From PALSA-612 sp963776375 (lineage in GTDB: Bacteria; Actinomycetota; Thermoleophilia; Gaiellales; Gaiellaceae), in NCBI GenBank assembly GCA_963776375.1, contig CAVZMF010000002.1:1280456-1344455 (forward strand): a stretch of 64,000 nucleotides of DNA, in the 5' to 3' direction. Below the pieces are notes generated by a model that saw nothing but the letters and a program-made list of their open reading frames with translations, did no database searches and was not told where the DNA came from. A program made the translations under genes and the position numbers. Shown here piece by piece: positions 1-9,008 of this stretch. Within the stretch, counting starts at the first letter, position 1, and each line of letters starts with the position of its first letter.

Positions 1-2
1 GG

Positions 3-122
3 TACGCCGACCGCTATCGCAGGGAGCCGGACGGCTGGAAGTTCTCCGAGGTCGTGCTCGATTGCCAGACCATCAGCCCGCTGGACGAGGGCTGGGCGCA
101 CAGGCCGTTCTGGAACGAATAG
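3..122 (+). CDS. C-terminal end of a SnoaL/NTF2-like protein (5' end outside window)
   Basis: The window opens inside a reading frame of 39 codons that ends in TAG. The visible tail contains DRYRREPDGWKF, the pattern seen at the last strands of SnoaL/NTF2-like alpha+beta barrel proteins, where an R-Y-x-R-x-x-D-G-W motif precedes the final beta strand. Such proteins are small hydrolases, isomerases or binding proteins, often found in catabolic clusters; a second one lies at 30735-31100. The next gene follows 12 bases later with its own ribosome site, so the two are probably co-transcribed. The family call rests on a short C-terminal match only. Confidence 0.5.
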   Translation, partial: YADRYRREPDGWKFSEVVLDCQTISPLDEGWAHRPFWNE

Positions 123-134
123 GGAGGAGCGAAG

Positions 135-1069
135 ATGGCCAACGACGCACGGAAGCCGGGGCGGGAGAGCGTGATCACCGTCGCGGCCATCCAGACGCGG
201 TCGCACACGGGCGCGAAGGAGGCCAACAACCAGGCGGCGCTCGAGGCCCTGCACCGGGCGGCGGACGCAGGCGCGCGCCTGATGGTGCTGCCCGAGCTCG
301 GGAACTCCGGCTACGTCTTCGACTCGCGCGAGGAGGCGCTGGAGCTGGCCGAGCCTGCCTTCGGCGGGCCGACGAGCGCGCTCTGGGCCGAGTTCGCGCG
401 CGAGCGCAACGCGTACGTGTGCGGGGGCCTGACCGAGATCGACGACGGGAGGCTGTACAACAGCGCCGTTCTCGTCGGGCCCGACGGGTTCGTCGGCCGT
501 TACCGCAAGACGCACCTGTCGGGACGAGGAGAAACTCTTCTTCGAGCCGGGCGACCTCGGCCTCAACGTCTTCGCCCTCCCGTTCGGACGGGTGGCGATG
601 ATGATCTGCTACGACGGCTGGCACCCGGAGGTCGCGCGCATCCTGAAGCTGAAGGGCGCCGACCTGATCCTCGATCCGACCTGCTGGGTGCTGGTGCCGG
701 GGGTCGTCACACCGGAGAACCCCGTCTCCGCCTACGTCCACATGGCCACGGCGCACGTGAACAGCCTGTTCATCGTCTGCGCTGACCAGTGCGGTGTCGA
801 GCGGGGCTGCACGTTCATCGGCCGCAGTTGCATCGCAGGGCCGGCCGGGTTCGTCGCCGGGCCGGGCGGCTCCGCGTCACCCCGAGGTGCTGACGGCGGA
901 GATCAACGTCGTTCAGGCCCGGTACCACAACTGGACGGCGCTCGCGAATCCGTTCGCGGACCGCCGGGTGGATGTCTTCGACCCGCTCCTCGGCTACCGG
1001 GAGCCGCCGGGCGCGACCGCAGCCGCGGCGCGGGTGGCGGCGCCGGACTTCGTACCGGCCGACGCATGA
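135..1069 (+). CDS. Nitrilase-superfamily carbon-nitrogen hydrolase, two frameshifts
   Basis: This looks like a cytoplasmic amidohydrolase of the nitrilase superfamily, acting on an amide, N-carbamoyl or nitrile bond. The start ATG follows a strong AGGGAGGAG site. The Glu-Lys-Cys triad is readable: VLPELGNSGY gives the Glu (about residue 54), GRYRKTHL the Lys, and MMICYDGWHPE the Cys. The protein is split over three frames, with breaks near 525 and near 870; the last frame runs to the TGA at 1067-1069. Combined length is about 310 residues, normal for the family. The stop overlaps the start of the RidA gene (ATGA), suggesting translational coupling. In the Rut and hydantoin pathways such amidohydrolases act next to RidA proteins, which fits this context. 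The exact substrate cannot be read from sequence. Confidence 0.8.
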
Positions 1070-2069
1070 CTCCGGCTCGCCGCGCCGGCGACCTGGTCTT
1101 CGTCTCCGGCCAGGCGGGGACCGACCCCGCGGGCGGCGACGCGCTAGAGAAGCTGGCGGCGGCGCTGGCGACAGGGACCTGGCTCGACGATGTCGTCGAC
1201 GTCATCTCTTTCCACGCGGACGTGCGCGAGATCGACGGCGTGCTCGAGCATGCGGAGACGCTCTTCACAGCGCTGCCTGCATCGGACGCCCTCGGCACGA
1301 CCGGCCTCGCCGCACGGGAGGCGCAGGTCTCGATCCGGCGATCGCCCGGATCGGTGGACCCGACGGGCGGCTCGTCTTCACGTCGAGCCGCCACGACAGC
1401 GACGGGCCGGCCGACCCGAACGGTCAGGCCGAGGCCGCGTATGCGCAGGCACGCGCCGCCCTCGAGGCTGCCGGCGGGAGCATGGGAGACGTCATCGACA
1501 TCTGCTCGTTCCACCTCGATCCGCGCGGGATGATGCGCATCGCGAGCAGTTCCACAACGTCTACTGGCTGACACGCCGCTGGGCGGAGGCCCTGCGCCTG
1601 GACGGCGATCGGCGCACCCGGGTTGCACCGCCGCGGCCAGCTCGTCCAGTACCGGATGATCGCCGACCTGAGCGACGGCAAGCGGATCGCCAAGACGCCG
1701 GCCAGCCTGCACCGGGAGCACTGTCGATCTCCGGCGGAACGCGCAAGGCGCAGGGCCGGTTCGATCGGCATCGCCGGCGAGGTCGCCTCCGACGCCGAGG
1801 GCAACATCACCACGCCGGGAGACACGGCGAGCCAGGCCCGGTACGCGTTCAGCCGGATCGCGAGGTCGTCGAGCTGCACGGCGTCGACATGAACCACGTC
1901 GTCGAGATCACGGCGTTCCACAAGGATCACCGAGCCTGCGGAGATCGTCACCGAGACGGCACTCGAGTTCTTCGACGAGGACCACCCGCCCGCCTGGACG
2001 TCGGCCGGCATGACAGGCCTCTGGAACCCCGGGTATCTGCACGAGATCTACGCGCTGGCGGTCGTGTGA
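1066..2069 (+). CDS. Multi-domain RidA (YjgF/UK114) family protein, frameshifted
   Basis: RidA-family proteins hydrolyse reactive enamines and imines made by deaminating and PLP enzymes. The ATG overlaps the stop of the amidohydrolase. Three successive RidA-like modules can be pieced together. The first contains LVFVSGQAG and VVDVISFHADVRE (about 1090-1230). The second has LVFTSSRHDSD and DVIDICSFHLDPR (1370-1530). The third has IGIAGEVASDAEGN, VVEITAFHKDH and PAWTSAGMTGL (1765-2030). Frame changes occur near 1345, 1545, 1600-1700, 1860 and 1925, so whether this was one three-module protein or two proteins is unclear. The last frame stops at 2067-2069 and overlaps the next start (TGATG). Fused RidA modules are less common than the usual single 130-aa trimer subunit. 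Confidence 0.65.
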
Positions 2070-2764
2070 TGGACGCTGCGGCCGTCCGGTGCGGCACGCT
2101 CGTCGTCGCCGGCGGCGTGACGGGCGGCGCCGACGACTTCTTCCCGCGCCTGGGAGAGGCGCTTGCCCGACAGGGCGCGACTCTCGCGGACGTCGTCGAG
2201 CTGACCACCTTCCACGCCGACGTCCGCCAGATCGACGAGCTCCTCGCGGCAGGTGCGTTGGAGCTGTCCGAGCCGTATCCGGCCTGGACGCCCGTCGGGA
2301 TGGTCGGGCCGGCGGCAGGTGGAGAGCACGTCGTCGGGCGCGCCATCGCGCACACGGGTGACACCGGGCTCACGACCGTCATCCCCGACACGATCTCCTG
2401 GTGGCGCGGCCGTCCCTGGTCGGCCGGGTGCAGGCGCGGTCCGCTCGTGGCCGTGGCCGGTCAGTTCGGAACGGACACCGACGGCAACGTGGTCATGCCG
2501 GGTCACCACGACGGGCAGGCGCGGAACGCCCTCAACCGGGTGAAGGAGATCTGCTCGCTGCTCGGCTCGGGCCTCGAGGATGTCGTCGACGTCTGGTCGT
2601 TCCACCAGGACCCGCGTGGGATCGAGGCCTGCCTGGAGGTCGCATCACGCGAGTTCTTTCCCGGCCTGCTCCCGACCTGGACGGCGGCGGGAGCGCCCGC
2701 CCTCTACCGCTTCGGGATGCTCGGCCAGTTCCGCGCGCTCGCGGAGATCGGCGAGCGCGGCTGA
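2069..2764 (+). CDS. Tandem RidA-family protein (two modules)
   Basis: This intact 231-residue frame starts at an ATG overlapping the previous stop. It contains two RidA/YjgF modules. Module 1 carries LVVAGGVTGG, VVELTTFHADVRQ and PAWTPVGMVGP; module 2 carries LVAVAGQFGTDTDG, VVDVWSFHQDPRG and PTWTAAGAP. The V-V-[ED]-[LV]-x-x-F-H-x-D pattern is the recurrent core of this cluster's RidA proteins. The Arg that binds the carboxylate of enamine substrates in canonical RidA (in a C-terminal R-V-E-I-E type strand) is not evident, so these may be RidA paralogues with a different ligand. Position between an amidohydrolase and a further RidA fragment suggests they handle unstable products of the same pathway. 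Confidence 0.75.
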   Translation: MDAAAVRCGTLVVAGGVTGGADDFFPRLGEALARQGATLADVVELTTFHADVRQIDELLAAGALELSEPYPAWTPVGMVGPAAGGEHVVGRAIAHTGDTGLTTVIPDTISWWRGRPWSAGCRRGPLVAVAGQFGTDTDGNVVMPGHHDGQARNALNRVKEICSLLGSGLEDVVDVWSFHQDPRGIEACLEVASREFFPGLLPTWTAAGAPALYRFGMLGQFRALAEIGERG

Positions 2765-3005
2765 GCGTTGGGAGCTTCGAGGCCGCCGGAGACGTCCGCG
2801 CCGCGTTCGAGTCGATCGCGGCGCTGCCGGGCGAGCTGGTCGAGGTCGTCTGCTTCCACAAGGACATCCGCGACGCCGACGACGTGCGTGCGGTCGCCGA
2901 CGAGGTGCTCGGAGGGCAAGACGTCGCGTGGACCGCCGTCGGGATGACGGGCTTCGAGCGCGAGGAATCGCGCCACGCGATCCACGGGTTGGCGGTCGCG
3001 GCTAG
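2765..3005 (+). pseudogene. RidA-like C-terminal fragment without visible start
   Basis: Immediately after the previous stop a different frame reads about 80 residues of RidA-like sequence, with LVEVVCFHKDIRDADD and VAWTAVGMTGF matching the same positions as in the two genes upstream. No ATG, GTG or TTG start lies in this frame near its beginning, and the first half of the module is missing. It is therefore either the end of a frameshifted gene or a remnant left by duplication. It meets the converging PaaK-type ligase gene near 3003. A TAG at 3003-3005 in a neighbouring frame may be the original stop. Confidence 0.45.
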
Positions 3006-4336
3006 GTACGACGCGGACGCCTTCCCAGAGCCGGACGATGCACTGCGCCTTGAACGCGAACCGGTCGAGCGTGCCGTAGCGGCTCCATGCGCAGCGCGGG
3101 CGTGACGCCGAGCTCGGCGCGGAGCGCGCGGACGGAGCCGTTCCTCCACCGCCTCCCCGCCGCCACGGAGCTCGTAGACGACCGTGCAGCGGTCGACCAG
3201 GGCCCCGTCCTCCGTGCCGATCTCGATCCGGAACTCGTCCGAGAGCTCCGCGAACGACCGCACGACCTTCTCGACCTGGCTGGGGTAGAACTTCGCGCCG
3301 CGGAAAACGACGAGGTCGTCGTGCCGGCCGACGATGCCGCCCACCGCGCGGACGTGGGTCCGTCCGCACGCGCACGGCTCGGTCGACAGCCGGGCGTAGT
3401 CGCCCGTCCAGTAGCGGAGCACGGGCGTCGCCTCGCGCGTCAGGTGCGTGAAGACGAGCACGCCGAGCTCTCCCTCGTCCACCGGCGTCGCGGTGTCCGG
3501 ATCGAGGCACTCGACGACGACGTAGTCCTCGGCAATATGAATGCCGGCCTTCGCCTCGCACTCGGAGGCGAAGGTGGGACCGACCTCCGCCAGGCCGTAG
3601 TAGTCGAAGGCGTCGATCCCGCAGGCCCGCCTCCAGCTTCGCTGCGGGTGGCCGCGTTCTGCGCTCCGGCCTCACCGCCGAAGCAGCCCAGGCGCAGCGG
3701 CAGCTCGGCGGCATCGACGCCCACGGCCCGGAGCGCCTCCGCGATGTGGAGGCAAAGCTCGGGGTCGCCAGCAGGACGGTCGACGCGATCGTGCGCAGAT
3801 ACTCGATCTGGCGCTCAGTAGATGTCGTCGCCCCGGTCGGGACGACCAGGCAGCCGAGCCGCTCACCGGCGTAGTGGCAGGAGAGGCCCGGCCACCCACA
3901 GCCCGTACGCGAACGCGTTCTGGATCACATCGCCGGAGCGCACGCCGAACTGCCAGAGCGTCCGCATCGTCAACCTGCGTGATCGTCTCGACGTCGCCCG
4001 CGGACCAGATCGTGTCCACGGGTCGTCCAGTCGTCCCGGTGGAGGGATGCACCTCGCGGAACTCGGCCGGATCGGCGACGGCGAAGTGCCGAACGGCGGA
4101 TGGCGAAGCTGGTCCTCCCTCAGCTCCTCCTTCGTCACCACCGGCAGCCGCGCCAGGTCCTCGAGCGTGCGGATGTCGTGCGGCCTCGGCGCCGACGGAA
4201 GCCAGCTTGGCCCGGTAGAGCGAGGAGGCCGCGGACAGCGCCCGACCTGGCGGCGGAGGTGCTGCTCCTGCAGCGCCCTCAGCGCGTCCCGAGACGCCGA
4301 CTCGAGCGCGGGCTCGAGCATCGAGCCGGATGCCAT
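3002..4336 (-). CDS. Phenylacetate-CoA ligase family (PaaK-like), several frameshifts
   Basis: This is an adenylate-forming ligase of the PaaK type, which activates an aryl or acyl acid to its CoA thioester using ATP. Reading leftward from the ATG at 4336, one recognises IRTLEDLARLPVVTKEELR, the AMP-binding P-loop HPSTGTTGRPV, WQFGVRSGDVIQNAF, VLRYWTGDYARL, the hinge region RHDDLVVFRGAKFYPSQVE, and the C-terminal YGTLDRFAFKA. These pieces lie in different frames with breaks near 4250, 4160, 4080, 3870, 3640, 3590 and 3130. The assembled length of about 430 residues fits PaaK. The stop is uncertain because the last frame change lies close to the end. The gene converges with the RidA fragment and diverges from the LLM gene at 4363. 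Confidence 0.75.
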
Positions 4337-4362
4337 GGGCAAGGATAGACTCGGCACGCCGC

Positions 4363-5368
4363 ATGGACGTGGGCCTGACGATGTCGACGCACGGCCTGCT
4401 CAGGCGCGACGAGCGGGACTTCTTCCTGCAGCGGCTGAGCCCGAGGAGATGCGCGTCGTCGAGCTCGCGCAGCTCGCCGACCGGCTCGGCTATCACTCGC
4501 TCTGGCTCTCCGACCACGTCTGCATGGGACGCGACCCGGGACGCGGCACACCGCGAACGAGTCGGGCACGCGCGCGTACCCCGACCGGCCCGGTGATGCT
4601 CGACGTCGTCGCGACCATCGGCGCGCTCGCGGCGACCACCGAGCGCATGCGGCTCGCGCCGTCCGTGCTGATCGCGCCGTACCGCCATCCGCTGACGGTC
4701 GCGCACCAGTTCGCAACGCTCGACGTGCTCTCGGGCGGCACGGCTGATCATGACCGCCGGCTCCGGCTGGGACCCGCAGGAGTTCGCGGCGGTCGGCGGC
4801 GACTTCGAGCACCGGGGCGCCGTCACCGAGGAGTGCATCGAGATCTGGAAGCACGCCTGGACGGAGCCGTGGCTCGACTGGCACGGCCGCTTCTACGAGA
4901 TCGAGGACGTCTCGCTCGAGCCGAAGCCGGTGCAGAAGCCGCATCCGCCGATCGTGTTCGGCGCCGTCACCGAGGTCGGGCGCGCGGCGCGCGGCGCGCA
5001 CCTGCGACGGTCTGTACCCGATGTTCCTCGACGCGTACGCCGACCCCGGCCGATTCGACCACCTGCGCGAGGCCGTGCTGCGCGAGGGCGAGCGCGCCGG
5101 CCGCGACCTCTCGCGCTTTCGGCTCTACGCCTTCGCCTCCGGGCAGGTCACGAACGCGCCGGTCGAAGGCCGGAGGCGCACGCTCACCGGCAGCGCGGAG
5201 CAGGTGCTGGCCGACCTCGAGCGCTTCGCGGCGCACGGCTACTCGCACGTGACCATGCACTTCGACGTGCAGTCGGGGACGATCGGCGAGCTCTTCGAGT
5301 CCGTGGAGCGGTTCGCCGAGGAGGTGCTGCCGGCGGCACGGGACCTCGAGCCGGCGGCGGCGGCGTGA
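4363..5368 (+). CDS. LLM-class (luciferase-like) oxidoreductase, frameshifted
   Basis: A bacterial-luciferase-like TIM-barrel oxidoreductase using FMN or coenzyme F420. Pieces in order are VGLTMSTHGLL (N-terminal strand), MRVVELAQLADRLGYHSLW, ATTERMRLAPSVL, PLTVAHQFATLDVLSGG, GSGWDPQEFAAVG, KPHPPIVFG and a C-terminal helix pair ending at the TGA 5366-5368. Frame changes sit near 4430, 4742 and 5000. Together they give about 335 residues, a normal length. The stop overlaps the GTG start of the molybdenum hydroxylase FAD subunit, so the gene is the first of a four-gene operon with that enzyme. RutA-type members open pyrimidine rings, which suits this neighbourhood, but the substrate is not shown by sequence. 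Confidence 0.75.
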
Positions 5369-6189
5369 AGCCGCCGTCCTTCGAGTACACGGCCGCGGGC
5401 TCGGTGGAGGAGGCCGTCTCGACGCTCGCCGAGGCCGGCGACGAGGCGAAGGTGCTGGCCGGAGGGCAGAGTCTCGTCCCGCTCCTGAACATGCGCCTGG
5501 CACGGCCCGCCCTCCTCGTCGACGTCAACCGCGTCGCAGGGCTCGACCGGATCGAGATCGACGGCGCCGTCCGGGTCGGTGCGCTCGCCCGGCAGGCGGA
5601 CGCGCTCGGGTCGCGCGAGCTCGCCGCCGCTGCGCCCGTGCTCCACGAGTCGCTGCGCTACGTCGGACATGCCGCCACCCGGAGCCGCGGCACGATCGGC
5701 GGCTCGATCGCCCACGCCGATCCGGCTGCCGAGCTCTCCGCCGTGCTGCTCGCGCTCGACGGCACGGTGACCGCGGCGAGCCCGAGGGGCGAGCGGTCGA
5801 TCGCCGCCGCCGACCTCTTCCTCGGCCCGTTCACGACGGCGCTCGCTCCGGACGAGCTGCTGACGTCGCTGATGCTCGCGCGGAGCGACGGCCGGCCGTT
5901 CGGCTTCGCCGAGCTGGCCCGCCGGGAGGGCGACTTCGCGCTCGCCGGCGCATGCATCCTGCTCGATCCCGCACGGGTCGTTCTGTTCGGGGTCGCCGGC
6001 ACGCCCGTGCGCGCGCCCGAGGCCGAGGCGGCGCTCGAGTCGGGCGCCTCGGCCGCGGAAGCGGCCGAGCTCGCGACCCGAGACCTCGAGCCGGTGTCCG
6101 ACGTGCACGCGGACGCCGCCTATCGCCGTCGCGTCGCGGCGGTCCTGGTCCGGCGCGCCGGCGAGCAGGCGGAGGCTCGGCGTGGCTGA
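5365..6189 (+). CDS. Molybdenum hydroxylase FAD-binding (medium) subunit
   Basis: Medium subunit of the xanthine dehydrogenase/CO dehydrogenase family, carrying FAD between the Fe-S subunit and the final electron acceptor. The GTG start overlaps the LLM stop (GTGA). The 274-residue frame is intact and contains the two FAD-binding signatures AGGQSLVPLLNMRLARP (about residues 32-48) and GTIGGSIAHADP (about 110-122), with the C-terminal domain DAAYRRRVAAVLVRRA typical of the CO dehydrogenase flavoprotein C-terminal region. It overlaps the next gene by eight bases. The order flavoprotein, Fe-S protein, Mo protein is the usual one for this family. Confidence 0.9.
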   Translation: MKPPSFEYTAAGSVEEAVSTLAEAGDEAKVLAGGQSLVPLLNMRLARPALLVDVNRVAGLDRIEIDGAVRVGALARQADALGSRELAAAAPVLHESLRYVGHAATRSRGTIGGSIAHADPAAELSAVLLALDGTVTAASPRGERSIAAADLFLGPFTTALAPDELLTSLMLARSDGRPFGFAELARREGDFALAGACILLDPARVVLFGVAGTPVRAPEAEAALESGASAAEAAELATRDLEPVSDVHADAAYRRRVAAVLVRRAGEQAEARRG

Positions 6190-6669
6190 GCCGCGGCCCG
6201 TGAGCCTCGTCCTCGACGGACGACGAGCGATCCGCGCTCGCGGCGCCACGGCTGCTCCTCGCGGACTTCCTCCGGGACGAGCTCGGCTCCGACCGCCGTC
6301 CACGTCGCCTGCGAGCAGGGCGGCTGCGGCGCGTGCGCCGTACTCCTCGACGGGCGGCTGACGCTCTCGTGCCTCGTGCTCGCCGTGCAGGCGGACGGGG
6401 CAGCGATCGACACCGCCGACGGACTGGCGCGAGACGGCGAGCTGCACCCGATCCAGCAGGCGTTCCGTGCGAAGCACGGCCTCCAGTGCGGCTTCTGCAC
6501 GCCGGGCATGCTGATGGCGGCGAAGGCGCTGCTCGACGCGAACCCGCAGCCGAGCGACGAGGAGATCCGCGAGCACCTGTCGGGCAACGTCTGCCGCTGC
6601 ACCGGCTACACCGGCATCGTCGCCGCCGTCCGCGAGGCCGCGCGCCTGCTCGCGGAGGAGCGCGCGTGA
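6182..6669 (+). CDS. Molybdenum hydroxylase [2Fe-2S] (small) subunit, frameshifted
   Basis: Small iron-sulfur subunit of the molybdenum hydroxylase, passing electrons from the molybdopterin to FAD. A GTG start at 6182 overlaps the previous gene. The plant-type [2Fe-2S] site is seen as CEQGGCGAC followed by LSC, and the second, helical [2Fe-2S] domain as CGFCTPGM and CRCTGYT. The first 40 codons change frame near 6235 and near 6290, where LLADFLRDELGS and VHVACEQGG belong to different frames; the rest runs cleanly to the TGA at 6667-6669. Expected length is about 160 residues. All eight cluster cysteines are present, so the breaks probably do not reflect loss of function. Confidence 0.85.
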
Positions 6670-9008
6670 GCCGGCCGTTCCGCTACGTCGGACAGAGCCT
6701 CGAGCGGGTCGAGGACCCGCAGCTCCTGCGCGGCCGTGCGCGCTTCCTCGCCGATGTCCGGCTCCCCGGGATGCTCGAGGTCGCCTTCGTCCGCAGCCCC
6801 TTCGGCCACGCGAGCATCGTTCACGTCGACGCCACCGAGGCGCTCGCGCTCCCGGGCGTCGCCGCAGTCGTCACCGGCTCGGAGCTCGAGGGCGCACCGG
6901 AGCTCGTCACCGGCTCCTCACGGCCCGAGGCGGGAGAGTGGCGCCGGCCGCTGCTCCCGCGAGACCGTGTCCGCTACGTCGGCGAGCCGGTGGCCGCCGT
7001 CGTCGCCTCCTCCCGCTACGCGGCCGAGGATGCGTGCGAGCTCGTGGACGTCGAGTACGAGCCGCTGGCCGCCGTCGTCGACGCGGAGCAGGCACTCGCG
7101 CCGGAGGCGCCGCTCGTCCACGAGCAGCACGGCTCCAACGACTTCGCGCACATCGAGCTCGAGTCCGGCGACGTCGACGCCGCTTTCGCCGCCGCCGACC
7201 GGGTCTTCCGCAAGCGCTTCCACTTCGGCCGCACGCATGCTGCGCCGCTCGAGGCGCGTGGCGGCATCGCCGACTGGTCGGACGACCTCGTCGTCTGGAA
7301 CTCGACGCAGATGCCCTTCCTCGTCCGCTCGATGCTGGCGGCGTTGTACGGCCTGCCGGAGACGCGCGTCCGCGTGCTCGTCCCGGCCGTGGGCGGCGGC
7401 TTCGGCCTGAAGGTGCACCTGTACGTGGAGGAGGCGATCCTGCCGCTCCTGTCGCGCCTCGTCGGGGCGCCCGTGAGGTGGGTCGAGGACCGGTACGAGC
7501 ACCTCGCCGCGAGCGGTCACTCGAAGGAGGTGATCTGCGAGCTCGAGCTGGCGACGACGGAGGAGGGTCGGTTCCTCGCGATGCGCGGCCGCTTCGTCGG
7601 CGACGGCGGCGCGCACCAGGGCCATCCGTGGACGAGCCTCATCGATCCGCTCTGCGCCGCCGCCATGCTGCCCGGGATCTACGCGCTCGACGCCGTCCGC
7701 TACGAGGTGCATGCGGCCGCCACGAACAAGTGCCCGACGACCGCCTACCGCGGCGTCGGCTGGACGTCAGGGCATGCCGCGCGCGAGGCGCTGATCGACG
7801 ACGCTGCCCGGGAGCTCGGCATCGACCCGCTCGAGCTGCGGCTCCGCAACTGCCTCCCGGACGGCGAGCCGGCCGTCTCGGCGACCGGCTGCCGGTACGA
7901 CGGCGGCAGCTACGCCGCGTCGATCCGGCGGGCCGGCGAGCTCGTCGGATACGACGAGCTCCGCGAACGGCAGCGACGACTCCGGGAAGAGGGACGCTAC
8001 ATCGGGGTCGGCTTCAGCCCGTTCGTCGAACAGGGCGGCTGGGCGGCGGAGATCGCGGCGGACCAGGGCTTCCCCGGCTCGGGCTACCTGGACTCCGTCT
8101 CCGTCGGCGTCGAGCCGGACGGCTCCGTCACGTTGGCGACCGGACTCCAGTCGAACGGGCAGGGTCACGAGACGACGCTGGCGCAGCTCGCCGCGGACGG
8201 CCTCGGTGTCAGGCCTGACGACGTGCGCGTCGTGCAGGGCGACACGGCGACGACGGCGTACTCGACCGGCAGCTGGGGCAGCCGCACCGCACTGATCGCG
8301 GGCGGCGCAGTGCTACGCGCGGCAGACGACGTGCGGCAGAAGCTGCTGCGCATCGCGGCGCACGAACTGGAGGCGAACGAGTCCGACCTGCAGATCGAGG
8401 ACGGAGTCGTCTCGGTTCTCGGCTCGCCCGGTCGATCGCTTTCGATACGAGACGTCACGGCGGCGGCCTACGCAGGCCGCGTTCCGCCCGAGCTCGACCC
8501 GGCGCTCACCGCCACGCGGAGCTACGACCCCCCGGCGACGTACTCGAATGCCTGCATCGCCTGCGTGGTCGAGGTCGATGTCGAGACGGGGCGCGTGCGG
8601 GTCGAACGGCTTCTGGCGGTCGAGGACTGCGGCACGGTCGTCAACCCGATGGTCGTCGACGGGCAGGTGGCGGGCGCCGTGGCGCAGGGGGTCGGAGCCG
8701 TCCTCTACGAGGGCTTGCCGTATGCCGAGAACGGGCAGTTCCTGGCCGGGAGTCTGGGCGAGTTCCTCTATCCGACCGCGCCGGAACTGCCGGACGTGGA
8801 GGTCGACCACCTCGAGACGCCCTCGCCGCTCACCGAAGGCGGCATCAAGGGCATGGGCGAAGGCGGCCTCATCGGCGCGCCGGCCGCAGTCGTGAACGCG
8901 GTCGCGGACGCGCTCGAGCCGTTCGGCGTCCGCATCGACCGCACGCCGCTGCGGCCCTGCGACGTCCTGGCCTTGATCGACGCCGCACGCGTCCCGGCCG
9001 CCTCATGA
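6666..9008 (+). CDS. Molybdenum hydroxylase molybdopterin-binding (large) subunit
   Basis: Catalytic subunit of a xanthine dehydrogenase/aldehyde oxidase-type enzyme that hydroxylates a carbon next to nitrogen or oxidises an aldehyde using molybdopterin cytosine dinucleotide. The GTG start overlaps the small-subunit stop. The 780-residue frame is intact. Motifs include RYVGEPVAAVVA, the molybdopterin loop VGGGFGLK, AYRGVGWTSG and the C-terminal GGIKGMGEGGLIG holding the catalytic Glu. The AYxCSFR loop that defines true CO dehydrogenase is absent, so this is not a CO oxidiser. Nicotinate-, xanthine- or quinoline-type N-heterocycles are plausible substrates given the LLM and hydantoinase neighbours. 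Its 3' end overlaps the opposing LLM gene by six bases. No maturation gene is visible nearby. Confidence 0.9.
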   Translation: MSRPFRYVGQSLERVEDPQLLRGRARFLADVRLPGMLEVAFVRSPFGHASIVHVDATEALALPGVAAVVTGSELEGAPELVTGSSRPEAGEWRRPLLPRDRVRYVGEPVAAVVASSRYAAEDACELVDVEYEPLAAVVDAEQALAPEAPLVHEQHGSNDFAHIELESGDVDAAFAAADRVFRKRFHFGRTHAAPLEARGGIADWSDDLVVWNSTQMPFLVRSMLAALYGLPETRVRVLVPAVGGGFGLKVHLYVEEAILPLLSRLVGAPVRWVEDRYEHLAASGHSKEVICELELATTEEGRFLAMRGRFVGDGGAHQGHPWTSLIDPLCAAAMLPGIYALDAVRYEVHAAATNKCPTTAYRGVGWTSGHAAREALIDDAARELGIDPLELRLRNCLPDGEPAVSATGCRYDGGSYAASIRRAGELVGYDELRERQRRLREEGRYIGVGFSPFVEQGGWAAEIAADQGFPGSGYLDSVSVGVEPDGSVTLATGLQSNGQGHETTLAQLAADGLGVRPDDVRVVQGDTATTAYSTGSWGSRTALIAGGAVLRAADDVRQKLLRIAAHELEANESDLQIEDGVVSVLGSPGRSLSIRDVTAAAYAGRVPPELDPALTATRSYDPPATYSNACIACVVEVDVETGRVRVERLLAVEDCGTVVNPMVVDGQVAGAVAQGVGAVLYEGLPYAENGQFLAGSLGEFLYPTAPELPDVEVDHLETPSPLTEGGIKGMGEGGLIGAPAAVVNAVADALEPFGVRIDRTPLRPCDVLALIDAARVPAAS

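Noticed and set aside
6666..9008. Aerobic CO dehydrogenase large subunit (coxL form I)
   Set aside because: The AYxCSFR active-site loop is absent; the corresponding position reads AYRGVGW, typical of other molybdenum hydroxylases.
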